From NCBI GenBank assembly GCA_029860345.1, contig JAOUBJ010000015.1:1-64000 (forward strand): a stretch of DNA of 64,000 nucleotides. Direction: 5' to 3'. Shown here piece by piece: positions 44,822-53,311 of this stretch. The notes beneath the pieces are model-generated. The model did no database searches. It worked only from the letters and a program-made list of their open reading frames with translations, and was not told the DNA's origin. Each line of letters begins with the position of its first letter. Position 1 is the first letter of the stretch. A program made the position numbers and the translations under genes. This stretch comes from Candidatus Zixiibacteriota bacterium (GTDB taxonomy: Bacteria; Zixibacteria; MSB-5A5; GN15; FEB-12).

Positions 44822-45814
44822 ATGACAACATTATCGGAAAGAACGAACATCATTAAGCAATTGAAGTACGCCCTGAGTATTGTGGCAATGTTGGCCGTGG
44901 CTTCGTGTGGCAAAAACCATAGCAACCCGGTCAATCGCACTTTCGATTCCATCCTTGATCTATATGATGAATACAGAGTTGTTCATTTAGGTGAACGGCA
45001 CTGGAATATGACCGATTACGATTTCCGAATATCCCTGATTAATTATCCCCGCTTTGCTGAGGTGGTAGACGATATCGTGATTGAAAGCGGAAACTATCTG
45101 TATCAGCATGTTCTGGACGAGTTCATTGTGGAACTCAAGGACCCACCCAAGTCCGAGCTGCAGAAGGTCTGGCGCAACACGGTGGTAACAACCGGTGTTT
45201 GGGACGCTACCATCTACAAAGAGTTCATTTATGCGGTGAGAGCGGTTAATGAGGGCCTGTCTCCGGACCAGAGGATCAGGCTGATTGCAGCCGAACCTCC
45301 AATAGAGTGGAGCAAGGTTCACACTGTCGATGAGTTTCAGGCATACTTCTGTCAACGCAGCACTCATACCCCTGCGATTATAAAAACAGAAGTCATCGAC
45401 AAGGGTCGGAAAGCCTTCGTTGTTTATGGCGGAGCGCATTTCTACAAGTCGGGCGGGACAATGGCCGGCTGCGCCAAGAACATAAGGGCAAATCTCGAAG
45501 AGATGACCGGCATTCAGGTGTTCAACATCGAGCCGGTAAGCGGCGATGAGACTTATCCCTGGAATTTCAATGACGTGATACCTTCCGACAGCGTTCCACT
45601 ATTTCTTAATCTCACGAAGACGGACGCCTCCGCTTATATGACGGCGCCACTTTCTGCAAACATCTTCGGCGAACAAGAGGTACTGTACGACGGAGTTCTT
45701 TATCTGGGACCAGGTCCGGACTTAGAGGCCGACTACGACCCCGAGGCTGCGAACGATTCAGTTTACCAGACGGAATTCGAACGTCGTCGTGCGATAGAGT
45801 CTCAAAGATGGTGA
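44822..45814 (+). CDS. Putative lipoprotein, possibly Tiki/ChaN-like
   Basis: 330 residues. Lipoprotein signal with lipobox VASC (Cys29). The mature protein starts with a segment VVHLGERHWNMTDYDFR followed by DIVIESGNYLYQ and later FVVYGGAHFYKSGG. The pattern GE-x-H near the start and a second GG-x-H later is seen in the Tiki/ChaN (haem-binding uptake) superfamily, in which these Glu and His residues bind metal. The assignment is tentative. If right, proximity to the heme operon would be notable. GGAGAG lies six bases upstream of the ATG. Confidence 0.6.
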   Translation: MTTLSERTNIIKQLKYALSIVAMLAVASCGKNHSNPVNRTFDSILDLYDEYRVVHLGERHWNMTDYDFRISLINYPRFAEVVDDIVIESGNYLYQHVLDEFIVELKDPPKSELQKVWRNTVVTTGVWDATIYKEFIYAVRAVNEGLSPDQRIRLIAAEPPIEWSKVHTVDEFQAYFCQRSTHTPAIIKTEVIDKGRKAFVVYGGAHFYKSGGTMAGCAKNIRANLEEMTGIQVFNIEPVSGDETYPWNFNDVIPSDSVPLFLNLTKTDASAYMTAPLSANIFGEQEVLYDGVLYLGPGPDLEADYDPEAANDSVYQTEFERRRAIESQRW

Positions 45815-45881
45815 CTTGGTTACCTGATTGAGCAAATCATGAGAAGCGGTTGTATATGAAGACGCGGTCAGTAACAAATAA

Positions 45882-45956
45882 TCGGGGTGAGAGGATTTGA
45901 ACCTCCGACGTCTTGCTCCCAAAGCAAGTGCGCTAACCAGACTGCGCCACACCCCG
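45882..45956 (-). tRNA. tRNA-Pro (TGG anticodon)
   Basis: Read on the minus strand: acceptor stem CGGGGTG/CACCCCG with discriminator A, D-loop with GGTTAGCGC, anticodon stem CTTGC/GCAAG with loop TTTGGGA (anticodon TGG), and T-arm GGAGGTTCAAATCCTC. Length 75 bases. CCA is not encoded. The cloverleaf pairs fully by eye. Confidence 0.95.
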
Positions 45957-46353
45957 AATCAGGCCAGACATAATAGCCCCAACCCCCACACCTGTCAAGA
46001 CGATATTGCCGCGCTCGCAACGGGCTGGGTGGCACCCTCAAACTCGGTTTGGGGGTGACTCTTGAGATTATCCGTCCCAAACAAGGTTTGAGACGGCCAC
46101 CCGCCGATTTTCTTGTAGGGCAGGACCGCTTCTGGTCCTGCCGATTTGGCGGGTTCACGCCGCGGCGCGCAGGCGAAGACGGACCCGCCCTACTCGTTAC
46201 CTTATTCAGTAAGCTCGTGGTGTCGGTCGACCTCGCCCGACACCAGTCTGCCGACGTGCCAGCCGTCAGGCGAGTCACCCGACGGCACCTGCAATCTAAG
46301 GCCCACCACAAACAGTTTTGAAAATTCCCGTCCGATCCGTAAATTCCACTCCA
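45957..46353. other. Repeat-rich intergenic region before rlmN
   Basis: Contains a family C hairpin (about 46027-46057, CACCCTCAAACTCGGTTTGG), a family D copy (about 46076-46106, CCCAAACAAGGTTTGAGACG), a further inverted repeat around 46114-46145 (GGACCGC...GGTCCTG), and family A copy 4 (46221-46295). This is the densest cluster of different repeat families in the window. No gene seen. Confidence 0.55.
46221..46295 (+). repeat. Family A dispersed double-hairpin repeat, copy 4
   Basis: TGTCGGTCGACCTCGCCCGA, CACC, then GTGCCAGCCGTCAGGCGAGT and CACCCGACGGCACC. The right palindrome is well kept with compensating changes (GCCGTCAGG... with ...CCGACGGC). Confidence 0.7.
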
Positions 46354-47406
46354 ATGAAAAAGCAAAACCTGATCGGACAAACGATCACACAGATGGAAAA
46401 GCTCATGACCGACATGGGCGAACGATCCTACCGCGGACGACAATTGTTTACCTGGCTCTATAGTGTCAGGCAGTACGATTTCGACCTAATGACCGACCTG
46501 TCGAAAGAGTGTCGCAAGAGGCTTGCTGAAAAATATGAGTTTACGGTTCCGTCAGTTGCTCATGAGGATGTCTCAACCGATGGCACCCGCAAGTTTCTGT
46601 TCGATCTCAATGACGGTGAGCAGATCGAAACTGTTCTCATCCCTGATCCGGAAGCGGACCGGTGTACAGTGTGCGTCTCATCGCAAGTTGGCTGCGCGCT
46701 CGGTTGTCGTTTTTGCGCAACCGCTACGCTGGGCTTCACGCGCAATCTGAGCGTGGGGGAGATACTGGGTCAGTTGATTCGACTGCGGGATAAGTTCGGC
46801 GAGGATGCTTTCACCAACGTCGTTTTTATGGGCATGGGTGAACCGATGATGAACCTGGATAACGTACTCGCCGCTGTCGGCATACTGTCTGCCGACGCCG
46901 GCATGTCTCATGCAGCCAAGAAGGTCACGATCTCTACCGCCGGTGTCATTCCGGCGATTCGCAAACTGGCCGACAGTGGAAGCAAAGCCAGGTTGGCCGT
47001 ATCACTGAATGCCGCCACCCAGGAGAAGCGGGTACAGATTATGCCGGTGAGTCGCAAGTATCCGCTCGATGAACTCATGAAAACCCTGGAATACTACACG
47101 ACCAAAACAGGGGCCAGAGTAACTTTTGAGTACGCCCTGTTTGCTGGATTCAACGATACCAAAGAGGATATCAAAGCGATCAGTCGCGTGGTGCGAGGAA
47201 TTCCTTGCAAAATCAACCTGTTGGCGTATAATCGTGTTAACAATCTGCCGTTTGAACGACCGTCTGACGAAAAACTGGATTGGTTTGCACGGCAGTTATA
47301 TCCCAAAGTGCCGGCCGTAACGGTGCGCAGGAGTCGAGGTGATGATATTGCCGCCGCCTGTGGCCAGTTGGCAGGTCGGGCAAAGAAGGCAGGAGAATCC
47401 AGATGA
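46354..47406 (+). CDS. rlmN: 23S rRNA (adenine-2503-C2)-methyltransferase RlmN
   Basis: 350 residues. A radical SAM enzyme that methylates C2 of A2503 in 23S rRNA (and A37 of some tRNAs). Cluster cysteines C114, C118 and C121 are in GCALGCRFCATATLGF. FMGMGEPMMNLDNV, SLNAATQEKRVQIMP and YALFAGFNDTKED are family signatures; the catalytic methyl-carrying Cys is in DIAAACGQLAG near the C-terminus. A TTG twelve codons upstream (46318) is an alternative start; neither has a good ribosome binding site. It overlaps the next gene by four bases (ATGA). Confidence 0.95.
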   Translation: MKKQNLIGQTITQMEKLMTDMGERSYRGRQLFTWLYSVRQYDFDLMTDLSKECRKRLAEKYEFTVPSVAHEDVSTDGTRKFLFDLNDGEQIETVLIPDPEADRCTVCVSSQVGCALGCRFCATATLGFTRNLSVGEILGQLIRLRDKFGEDAFTNVVFMGMGEPMMNLDNVLAAVGILSADAGMSHAAKKVTISTAGVIPAIRKLADSGSKARLAVSLNAATQEKRVQIMPVSRKYPLDELMKTLEYYTTKTGARVTFEYALFAGFNDTKEDIKAISRVVRGIPCKINLLAYNRVNNLPFERPSDEKLDWFARQLYPKVPAVTVRRSRGDDIAAACGQLAGRAKKAGESR

Positions 47407-48830
47407 TCAAGCCCGTTCAGTTTCTGATGGTAGCAGTTTTGACTCTCACCATATCCGCCTGTGCTCAGGCTCCCACGTCTGGAGTGATCGTCGGCAAAAT
47501 AGAACGCGACCTCCGGTGGGGTGATCGCAGAGCCAACTTCGATGTGACCAACAGCACCGAAGACCTGAAGTTTCTGACCGTAGAAGCCGAGATCGAGTTT
47601 ACCGGCGGGGGGCTCAATCCACACCGCCGGACGATAGCTCATGTCATTCTCCCGCCGGGTGCCACCGAAACTGTGTCGGCACGCCTATACATACCCGGAA
47701 ACTACGGAACGGCCAATGGGCAAATCAGGATTCACGACGTGGTTGACACTCTTGATATTATCCTGCCCAGTCAGAAATGTTTCGAAGACAATTTCATGAT
47801 CACTTTTCATCCGCCGGAAAGCATTCAGCCCTATCTGGAGGTTGAACTCACTTTGCCGCCGCGCGTGGACGAACATCCCGACTTCGATAACCAACTGGCT
47901 CGTTTGATGCTCGTTCTCCTCAACGAAGGCAAATCGCTTGACGAGATCGCCGCCATGACCGCGGCCGATACCGCCTTTGTGAAGACGATGTACGAGGCGA
48001 TGCAGTCCGACGGGTACGTTAAGTGGGAGGAGGACAGGTCGGTGTTGCAGTTTCCACTTATCACGGTGGACGAAGCGGAGCAGGCCAAGCAGATGGCCGA
48101 AAAGGTCTCCGATAGCCTGGTGGCAACCGTGCGTGGCAATCTGGCCAACTACCAGCGGGTGATTGATAGCCTGATTACCACCGGATCATTGTCGGCCGAC
48201 AGCAATTCCTTCCTGGACGGCGGTACCATCCTGCACCATCCTTACCCGGTAATAGCCGGGCTACTCTTGTGGTGGGACCTGGGCCAGAGTTTTATCACTC
48301 GCTCGGCGCCACTTCTGATCTATGACGGTACCGACGAGTGCAACGCACATATCCCCGCCTACATGTACGCTGTTCAGGGGGGAGCATATTTCAACGGCAC
48401 CAATTTCTATGCTCTGATGAGTAACAAAAGTCGCTTCGGCATCTCTTTCGGTGATAGTCTTCCCGTTCTCGAATGTGAGGAAAACTTTATCAGAGTTGGT
48501 CAGCAGAAGAGACCTGCTCGGTTCACATTTTCGAGTGAGTCTCGCCAGGAGACATTTACAATCGATACCGTTTTGGTTCGGCCGGCCTTGAACGCGCTGA
48601 AGGGGGAGGTCGACAGTTTGTTGGTGGATACCTATTTCCAGTTGAGAGACCTGGCCACCAGTTTTGGTCATGCCAAAGCATCTTACGGCATGCGCTACTG
48701 GTTTTGGAACCTGACCGCGAGTCGTACGCAGGTTAAACTGGTGCAGCAAGCAGTACTTAAGCGTCGCGGTAATGGTCAGTTCAAGTTCACACCCCACCGA
48801 GGTCGAGGACTCAGAGGTAAGAAAGGATGA
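47403..48830 (+). CDS. Lipoprotein of unknown function, co-transcribed with rlmN
   Basis: 475 residues. Lipoprotein signal with lipobox ISAC (Cys20). The N-terminal third is an Ig-like beta domain (DVTNSTEDLKFLTVEAEIEF, ATETVSARLYIPG). The middle contains a short helix-turn-helix-like segment (EGKSLDEIAAMTAADTAFVK, then SDGYVKW) and the C-terminal half has no recognisable motif. The start overlaps the rlmN stop (ATGA) and its own stop overlaps the next lipoprotein, so these three genes are translationally coupled. The family is not recognised. Confidence 0.75.
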   Translation: MIKPVQFLMVAVLTLTISACAQAPTSGVIVGKIERDLRWGDRRANFDVTNSTEDLKFLTVEAEIEFTGGGLNPHRRTIAHVILPPGATETVSARLYIPGNYGTANGQIRIHDVVDTLDIILPSQKCFEDNFMITFHPPESIQPYLEVELTLPPRVDEHPDFDNQLARLMLVLLNEGKSLDEIAAMTAADTAFVKTMYEAMQSDGYVKWEEDRSVLQFPLITVDEAEQAKQMAEKVSDSLVATVRGNLANYQRVIDSLITTGSLSADSNSFLDGGTILHHPYPVIAGLLLWWDLGQSFITRSAPLLIYDGTDECNAHIPAYMYAVQGGAYFNGTNFYALMSNKSRFGISFGDSLPVLECEENFIRVGQQKRPARFTFSSESRQETFTIDTVLVRPALNALKGEVDSLLVDTYFQLRDLATSFGHAKASYGMRYWFWNLTASRTQVKLVQQAVLKRRGNGQFKFTPHRGRGLRGKKG

Positions 48831-49264
48831 GATCGTTACCCACGGTTTTGGCTGCAATGATGGCTGGTCTGGTATTGCTGATCGGATGTGCCGAGGAGCC
48901 GCCTGCCCGCAACCACATTCCGATCCTCAAGGAACGACTCTTCAAACTGCAGGAAGCAGTGAAAGTGCAGAACCGAGCGGCTATCGACTCTCTGCTCTCC
49001 GTGCAAATCCTGGATGTCGATCAGGACTCCGACTCGTTGCTTAAGTTCACCTATGGCACCGACGGCAGTTTTGCGTTTCGCCAGTTTGCAACCGGGGGGA
49101 TCGTCTACACCAACGAGACAGCGCGCATTGAATGCTACACTATGGACAGCACCCAGACAAGAGATAGACCCCTGATCCTGACCTATGTCTTTGAACACGA
49201 CCAATGGTTGCTTAAGCGCTTCGAACCGGGTGAGGTTGAAGCCGATAGTTCCGACGCCATCTAA
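48827..49264 (+). CDS. Small lipoprotein
   Basis: 145 residues. Lipobox LIGC (Cys21). The mature domain (LKERLFKLQEAVKVQNRAAI, then FKYTYGTDGSF-like, ending YVFEHDQWLLKRFEPGE) resembles the NTF2/cystatin-like small periplasmic domains in which a helix packs on a curved sheet, but no family is assigned. Overlaps the preceding gene by four bases. Third gene of the rlmN unit. Confidence 0.7.
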   Translation: MRSLPTVLAAMMAGLVLLIGCAEEPPARNHIPILKERLFKLQEAVKVQNRAAIDSLLSVQILDVDQDSDSLLKFTYGTDGSFAFRQFATGGIVYTNETARIECYTMDSTQTRDRPLILTYVFEHDQWLLKRFEPGEVEADSSDAI

Positions 49265-49726
49265 GTCATGTCCGGAGTCGGCATCGTTTTGCAGGCCGAT
49301 CTGTTCGACGCATTCCATGTCATAAACACGGTCAGATTTGTCGTCTTTTCGCTTGACACGCCGGTGTCTGTTTCATATACTGGCCATAGTTACGACATCA
49401 TTGTACGACATCAGTAAACTAGGTTCGCAAAGAGTCGGTGACTCCGAAGGCAGTATTTGGGTTCACTCCGTGATATGCCTGGGATCACTTGATTGGCAGA
49501 GGGTTGACGGACGTCTGGGCACTGGTGGTTCTTAAAACTACATCTTCTGTTTCTTACATCAGCGTGATGAATAGTCGGTAAGCCAAACGCAAACCGTACG
49601 CCATCGTCCACTAACGGTACAAAACCCAGCCGTGGTGACCCTTCAGTCATGTCCTAAGCCGTAGCCCTAGCTGGCAGAGTGTGAACGAATCAGAGGCACC
49701 GATTCAGGCGCAGGTAGGATCAGGGA
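49265..49726. other. Intergenic region with a strong promoter far from the next gene
   Basis: 462 bases. A near-consensus promoter is at 49353-49381. The predicted transcript would begin about 49388 and have some 340 bases before the next start codon at 49727, space for a long leader or a small RNA. No clear open frame with a ribosome binding site lies in it. Confidence 0.5.
49353..49381 (+). promoter_or_regulatory. Near-consensus sigma-70 promoter
   Basis: TTGACA (49353-49358) and TATACT (49376-49381) with the ideal 17-base spacer. This is the best-looking promoter in the window. Confidence 0.65.
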
Positions 49727-50407
49727 ATGCCATTTGATAGCGAACATTCGCGCCGTACAGATTTGCCACTGAGCTTTCTCTGTGCGGGTAGTTCGGCGCT
49801 GCTGATTGCGGTGTCTCATCTGTATCCCGAATTCTGGTTCGTTTCCCTGATTGCTCTCATCCCCTTCTTGTGGCGTGCGGTCAGTGTGGGGCTTCTCGAA
49901 TCGATCCTCCTGGGCGTACTGCTGGCTGCATCTTACTGTTTTGTCTCATTTAGGTTGGACTCGTGGGCAACTCTCGGCGCCTTCCTGTTCGCGCTCGGTG
50001 GTTTGGTCGTCCTGTTTGCTCTCTACGGGACCGTTGTTAACAGAATAGGTAAGTATATTGGCATCAACGTCATCTTCATATCAGCCGTGTGGCTGCCGAT
50101 CGAATATGCACTGAGCCACTACACCGGTTTGGGTAGCCTCCTGGCAATGTCGGCCCCCGAGAGCGGCTTACTGTTCAGAATCGGCTCTCTATTTGGGATG
50201 CTGATGATCTCGTTTGCTATTGTTATTGTCAATTCGATCATCCTGATCATCATTAGACATATCGCTGATGCGTCACTTTCGCGCGGCATACTTCCCTCAT
50301 CGGATGCTGAACGTTCTTTAGTTTCTTTCAAGGAGATCATACTTGAAAGGCGCTACTGCATTTTTCCCGCTCCTCGTGCGCCACCGTTATCGAGAAATGT
50401 AACGTGA
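49727..50407 (+). CDS. Membrane protein resembling the N-terminal membrane domain of apolipoprotein N-acyltransferase
   Basis: 226 residues with about six hydrophobic helices. The pattern SSALLIAVSHLYPEFWFVSL, then IALIPFLWRAVS, and VWLPIEYALSHYTGLGSLLA recalls the membrane half of Lnt (L-x-W-x-x-x-[LV]-P-L-[LF] and the W-x-x-x-E motif). The nitrilase-type catalytic domain that follows in real Lnt is absent; the frame ends at residue 226 after a short polar tail. It may be a truncated Lnt or an Lnt-domain-only protein, and cannot by itself acylate lipoproteins. AGGATCAGGGA lies right before the ATG. Confidence 0.6.
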   Translation: MPFDSEHSRRTDLPLSFLCAGSSALLIAVSHLYPEFWFVSLIALIPFLWRAVSVGLLESILLGVLLAASYCFVSFRLDSWATLGAFLFALGGLVVLFALYGTVVNRIGKYIGINVIFISAVWLPIEYALSHYTGLGSLLAMSAPESGLLFRIGSLFGMLMISFAIVIVNSIILIIIRHIADASLSRGILPSSDAERSLVSFKEIILERRYCIFPAPRAPPLSRNVT

Positions 50408-50603
50408 CTATTTAATGGCGCGGATACCCTATATGTTTTCGGAGTGGGATGAGTCAATAGATCTTCCCCGTAAAACGCAGTATCGGTCAAAGGACCGACT
50501 CGGCAGTCGTGAGCGATAGGCCACCCCGCCAGCATGGTCATTGAGTCACACTCGCCCAACGCGAGTAAGGCTTGCCGATAACTTGAATCCGTAGGAGAAT
50601 ACA
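50408..50603 (+). promoter_or_regulatory. Candidate structured leader of the IPTL-CTERM gene
   Basis: Three hairpins with perfect stems lie in this 196-base gap: TCGGTC/GACCGA (50483-50498), CGACT/AGTCG (50496-50509, sharing three bases with the first, so only one can form) and ACTCGC/GCGAGT (50550-50566). The mutually exclusive pair is the kind of arrangement used in mRNA switches. No known riboswitch consensus was recognised. Confidence 0.35.
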
Positions 50604-51266
50604 ATGAAGTTTAGAATAGCAATGGTTGTTGCAATTGCACTGGCCTTCTCTTTGGTTGCTGCCCCGGCTTCTGTGCAAGCACAACCAACGAGAGTCACCG
50701 ACTGTGTCGGGCCTATCCCGCCTGGTTTTACTTACATAATCACTCCAGGCTTTTGGACCAGGAATGGTGTGGTCATCGGTGTAACTTTTCCCGCCGGTGG
50801 CAGCATTCCGCCACCCCCTAACCCGAAATGCCATTCCATCGTATTGCCGAATCCACCCAATGATTTTCATTACAATGGTGACGTGCTTATTTGTCCTCTC
50901 GGCAACATCACAGTCATCTCGGCTTCATACCAATGGAACATAGGTTTCCTTCCCAACCCTCCGATAATTGTTGGCGACACCCTCCTTGCCGACTCCATTG
51001 ATTTGGACTTGAACTATGACTACACCGGTGGCGGGGATGACCCGTATATGATGATCTCAAAGAATGGCGCTCCGGTGTACGAGGGGCTGCTATCAGGCGC
51101 CGACCTTGAGGCACTCCAACTGGATACCGTTGGGTATCGTGAACTCACCGAGATAGAACAGGTCCCAAGCCTTACCAATTGGGGTATGCTGGTCCTGATG
51201 GTATTGTTGGTGATCTCCGGTGTTTATGTTATCTACTACCGGCGGCGTGGTATCGCGCGACCGTAG
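50604..51266 (+). CDS. Secreted IPTL-CTERM (exosortase-sorted) protein
   Basis: 220 residues. Signal peptide about 1-27 (ending ASVQAQ). The mature part is beta-rich, proline-rich and unrecognised. The C-terminus is a tripartite sorting signal: VPSLTNWGM (IPTLSEWGM-like motif), a membrane helix (LVLMVLLVISGVYVIYY) and an arginine cluster (RRRG). This matches the IPTL-CTERM family processed by exosortase-type enzymes. No exosortase gene is in the window. TAGGAG lies six to seven bases before the ATG. Likely processed at the inner membrane and released to, or attached at, the cell surface. Confidence 0.82.
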   Translation: MKFRIAMVVAIALAFSLVAAPASVQAQPTRVTDCVGPIPPGFTYIITPGFWTRNGVVIGVTFPAGGSIPPPPNPKCHSIVLPNPPNDFHYNGDVLICPLGNITVISASYQWNIGFLPNPPIIVGDTLLADSIDLDLNYDYTGGGDDPYMMISKNGAPVYEGLLSGADLEALQLDTVGYRELTEIEQVPSLTNWGMLVLMVLLVISGVYVIYYRRRGIARP

Positions 51267-51499
51267 GTGGTCTTATTGATTATTGGTTTTCCGGAAGGGT
51301 CTTGAAACTAACGACCCTCGATGATGCCCAAAGCGGTGGTCTGTTCCCACGCTCCAATCGGGACCGAAGTGCAGATCACCGCTGGCATCGTTGTCCTGTT
51401 GCCTGACTTTCTCCTGGACGCCTGGTTATGGTGTCGCACTACGTCACTGGTTGGCCCGACCCTTCGGGCTGTCGGATGGTATGATTGCGCTGCCCGGGC

Positions 51500-52009
51500 C
51501 TAGTGCCCTTCCCAACTCATGAAATTCTTATACTGGGCCGAGGCAAGAAATGACGACGGGTCTTTCGCGAACGAAAGCATATTGTCGACCAGATAAATGT
51601 GGTTCTTCTCCTCGTCGGCGATCTTCTCAAGCAAGCGTCGGCGTTCACCGTCCGTTTCATTGGCGGCCGCTTCACGGTACATGGCTTCTGATTTTTCCTC
51701 GATAACAAGAGCCGCCTCCCAAAGGGCGCGGACGGTGTCACCACCGAGTGACTCGATCCCATCATCTACCATCTGCTGAAAGACCGACCGGACCACGGCA
51801 GGTGTTTCAGAACTTTCGCCCAGACTGGTCGCAGCATCGGATAGATTCCCTTGTGCCATATCCCGAAAAATCCGAAAGTGCTTTTGCTCCTCCTCAGCCA
51901 GAGTGAGCAGCACTTTCTTCAGGGCCGGAATCTCAGTTGCTGCGGCACCTCTTTCGTAGAAGGCCTGACCGTCGAGTTCCATCTGCATGGCTGTTTTGAT
52001 TATGTCCAT
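51500..52009 (-). CDS. Ferritin-like / rubrerythrin-domain protein
   Basis: 169 residues. A four-helix bundle with two diiron-ligand motifs: E-x-x-A-x-x-x-Y style MELDGQAFYERGA with EEEQKHFRIF, and IEEKSEAMYREAA with DEEKNHIYLV. The spacing (two E...ExxH pairs) matches the rubrerythrin/ferritin-like fold without the C-terminal rubredoxin domain. Such proteins handle peroxide or iron. The ATG at 52009 overlaps the stop of the aminopeptidase (TGATG) and follows AGGAGG; a GTG one codon earlier is possible. Second gene of a two-gene operon. Confidence 0.88.
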   Translation of the reverse strand: MDIIKTAMQMELDGQAFYERGAAATEIPALKKVLLTLAEEEQKHFRIFRDMAQGNLSDAATSLGESSETPAVVRSVFQQMVDDGIESLGGDTVRALWEAALVIEEKSEAMYREAAANETDGERRRLLEKIADEEKNHIYLVDNMLSFAKDPSSFLASAQYKNFMSWEGH

Positions 52010-53166
52010 CACGCCTCCTCATACGGGCCGTCAAGAATGGCCGAGGCGAGGTTCTCGGCTGAGAAACTTTTCTCCATGGCGGCATCGGTAAACACGCCGT
52101 CTTTGCGAACCAGCTTGTCATCAAAGTAAATCTCACCACCGCCATAGTCGGCCCGTTGGATTAACACCAGGTCCCAGTGGATTGACGACTGGTTGCCGTT
52201 GGGAGCTTCATCGTAACATTGGCCGGGGGTCAGATGAATCGAGCCGGCTATCTTCTCATCGAACAGCGTGTCCTTCATGGGGTGAAGAATAAACGGATTG
52301 ACGCCTATTGCAAACTCGCCGACATACCGGCTACCCTCGTCGGTGTCGAGAATCTTATTCAGTTTCTTGTCGTCACCCGAACAGGTGGCTTTGACGATCT
52401 TGCCGTTTTCGAAAGTGAATGAGATGTCGTTGTAGACCACTCCCTGGTACAACGATGGCGTGTTGTAAGTGATGGTGCCGTTGATCGAATCACGCACCGG
52501 CGCGGTGTAGACTTCACCATCCGGGATATTCCGCTCACCGTCACACTTTTCAAAGGGAATGCCTTTGATGGAGAAACTCAAGTCTGTTCCGGGACCCTTT
52601 AGCTGCACCTTGTCGGTGGCATCCATGAGGGCAGCCAACCTGTCCTGGGCTTTCGACATGGCAGCGTAGTCGGCGCAGCAAACTTCGAAATAGAAATCCT
52701 CGAACTTCTCCTGGGATGTTTCGGCCAGTTGGGCCATAGCGTTGTTCGGATATCGAAGCACCACCCACCGAGTACGCTTGACACGTTCTTCCAGATGAAC
52801 CGGCTTGTAGAACAACTTGTTGTTCTTATCCATCTGCGCTTGATCGATATCAGCAAGGTCAAAAGGATTGTTGGACCCGCGCAGACCGATATAGGCGTCG
52901 GCCCGAGTCATCAACTCCATGTGCAGCTCGGCCTGCTTCTTGAATTGATCGTCAGACGCTCTGCCGACCCATTGACGGATCAGCGACTCATCGTTGTAAT
53001 ACCAAAACGGCACGGCTCCAAGCTCCGTAGCCAGGCGGATGATCTGCTTGCCCAGCTCTATCGTCTCGATTCCCTTGATTTCCAAATACAGTACTTCACC
53101 CGGCTTGATTTTGACCGAGTATTCGAGCAATTGGCGGGCGAGTATTTCGTTACGTCTGTCTTTCAT
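52009..53166 (-). CDS. M29 family aminopeptidase
   Basis: 385 residues, near the 370-410 typical of the thermophilic aminopeptidase AmpS/PepS family. These cytoplasmic dizinc enzymes release N-terminal residues from peptides. Metal and catalytic residues are visible in IPDGEVYTAPVRDSINGTI, VGEFAIGVNP and SIHLTPGQCYDE followed by SSIHWDLVL (His and Asp ligands). The ATG at 53166 (MKDRRNEILARQLLEYS) has AAGAGG about ten bases upstream; the longer frame runs into the divergent DUF72 gene's promoter region. Downstream ferritin-like gene overlaps by one base. Confidence 0.92.
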   Translation of the reverse strand: MKDRRNEILARQLLEYSVKIKPGEVLYLEIKGIETIELGKQIIRLATELGAVPFWYYNDESLIRQWVGRASDDQFKKQAELHMELMTRADAYIGLRGSNNPFDLADIDQAQMDKNNKLFYKPVHLEERVKRTRWVVLRYPNNAMAQLAETSQEKFEDFYFEVCCADYAAMSKAQDRLAALMDATDKVQLKGPGTDLSFSIKGIPFEKCDGERNIPDGEVYTAPVRDSINGTITYNTPSLYQGVVYNDISFTFENGKIVKATCSGDDKKLNKILDTDEGSRYVGEFAIGVNPFILHPMKDTLFDEKIAGSIHLTPGQCYDEAPNGNQSSIHWDLVLIQRADYGGGEIYFDDKLVRKDGVFTDAAMEKSFSAENLASAILDGPYEEA

Positions 53167-53311
53167 GGCAGTGAATCCTCTTGGTAAAAATGTTACGATT
53201 TCGATGATACTACAAATCGGCAGCCGAAGCAAGAAGAGGTCGACGCTTGAACTATCTGTCTGAGCCGTCAATCGGCTGAACAATCTCAGGCAATCGCTGT
53301 TACAGATTATT

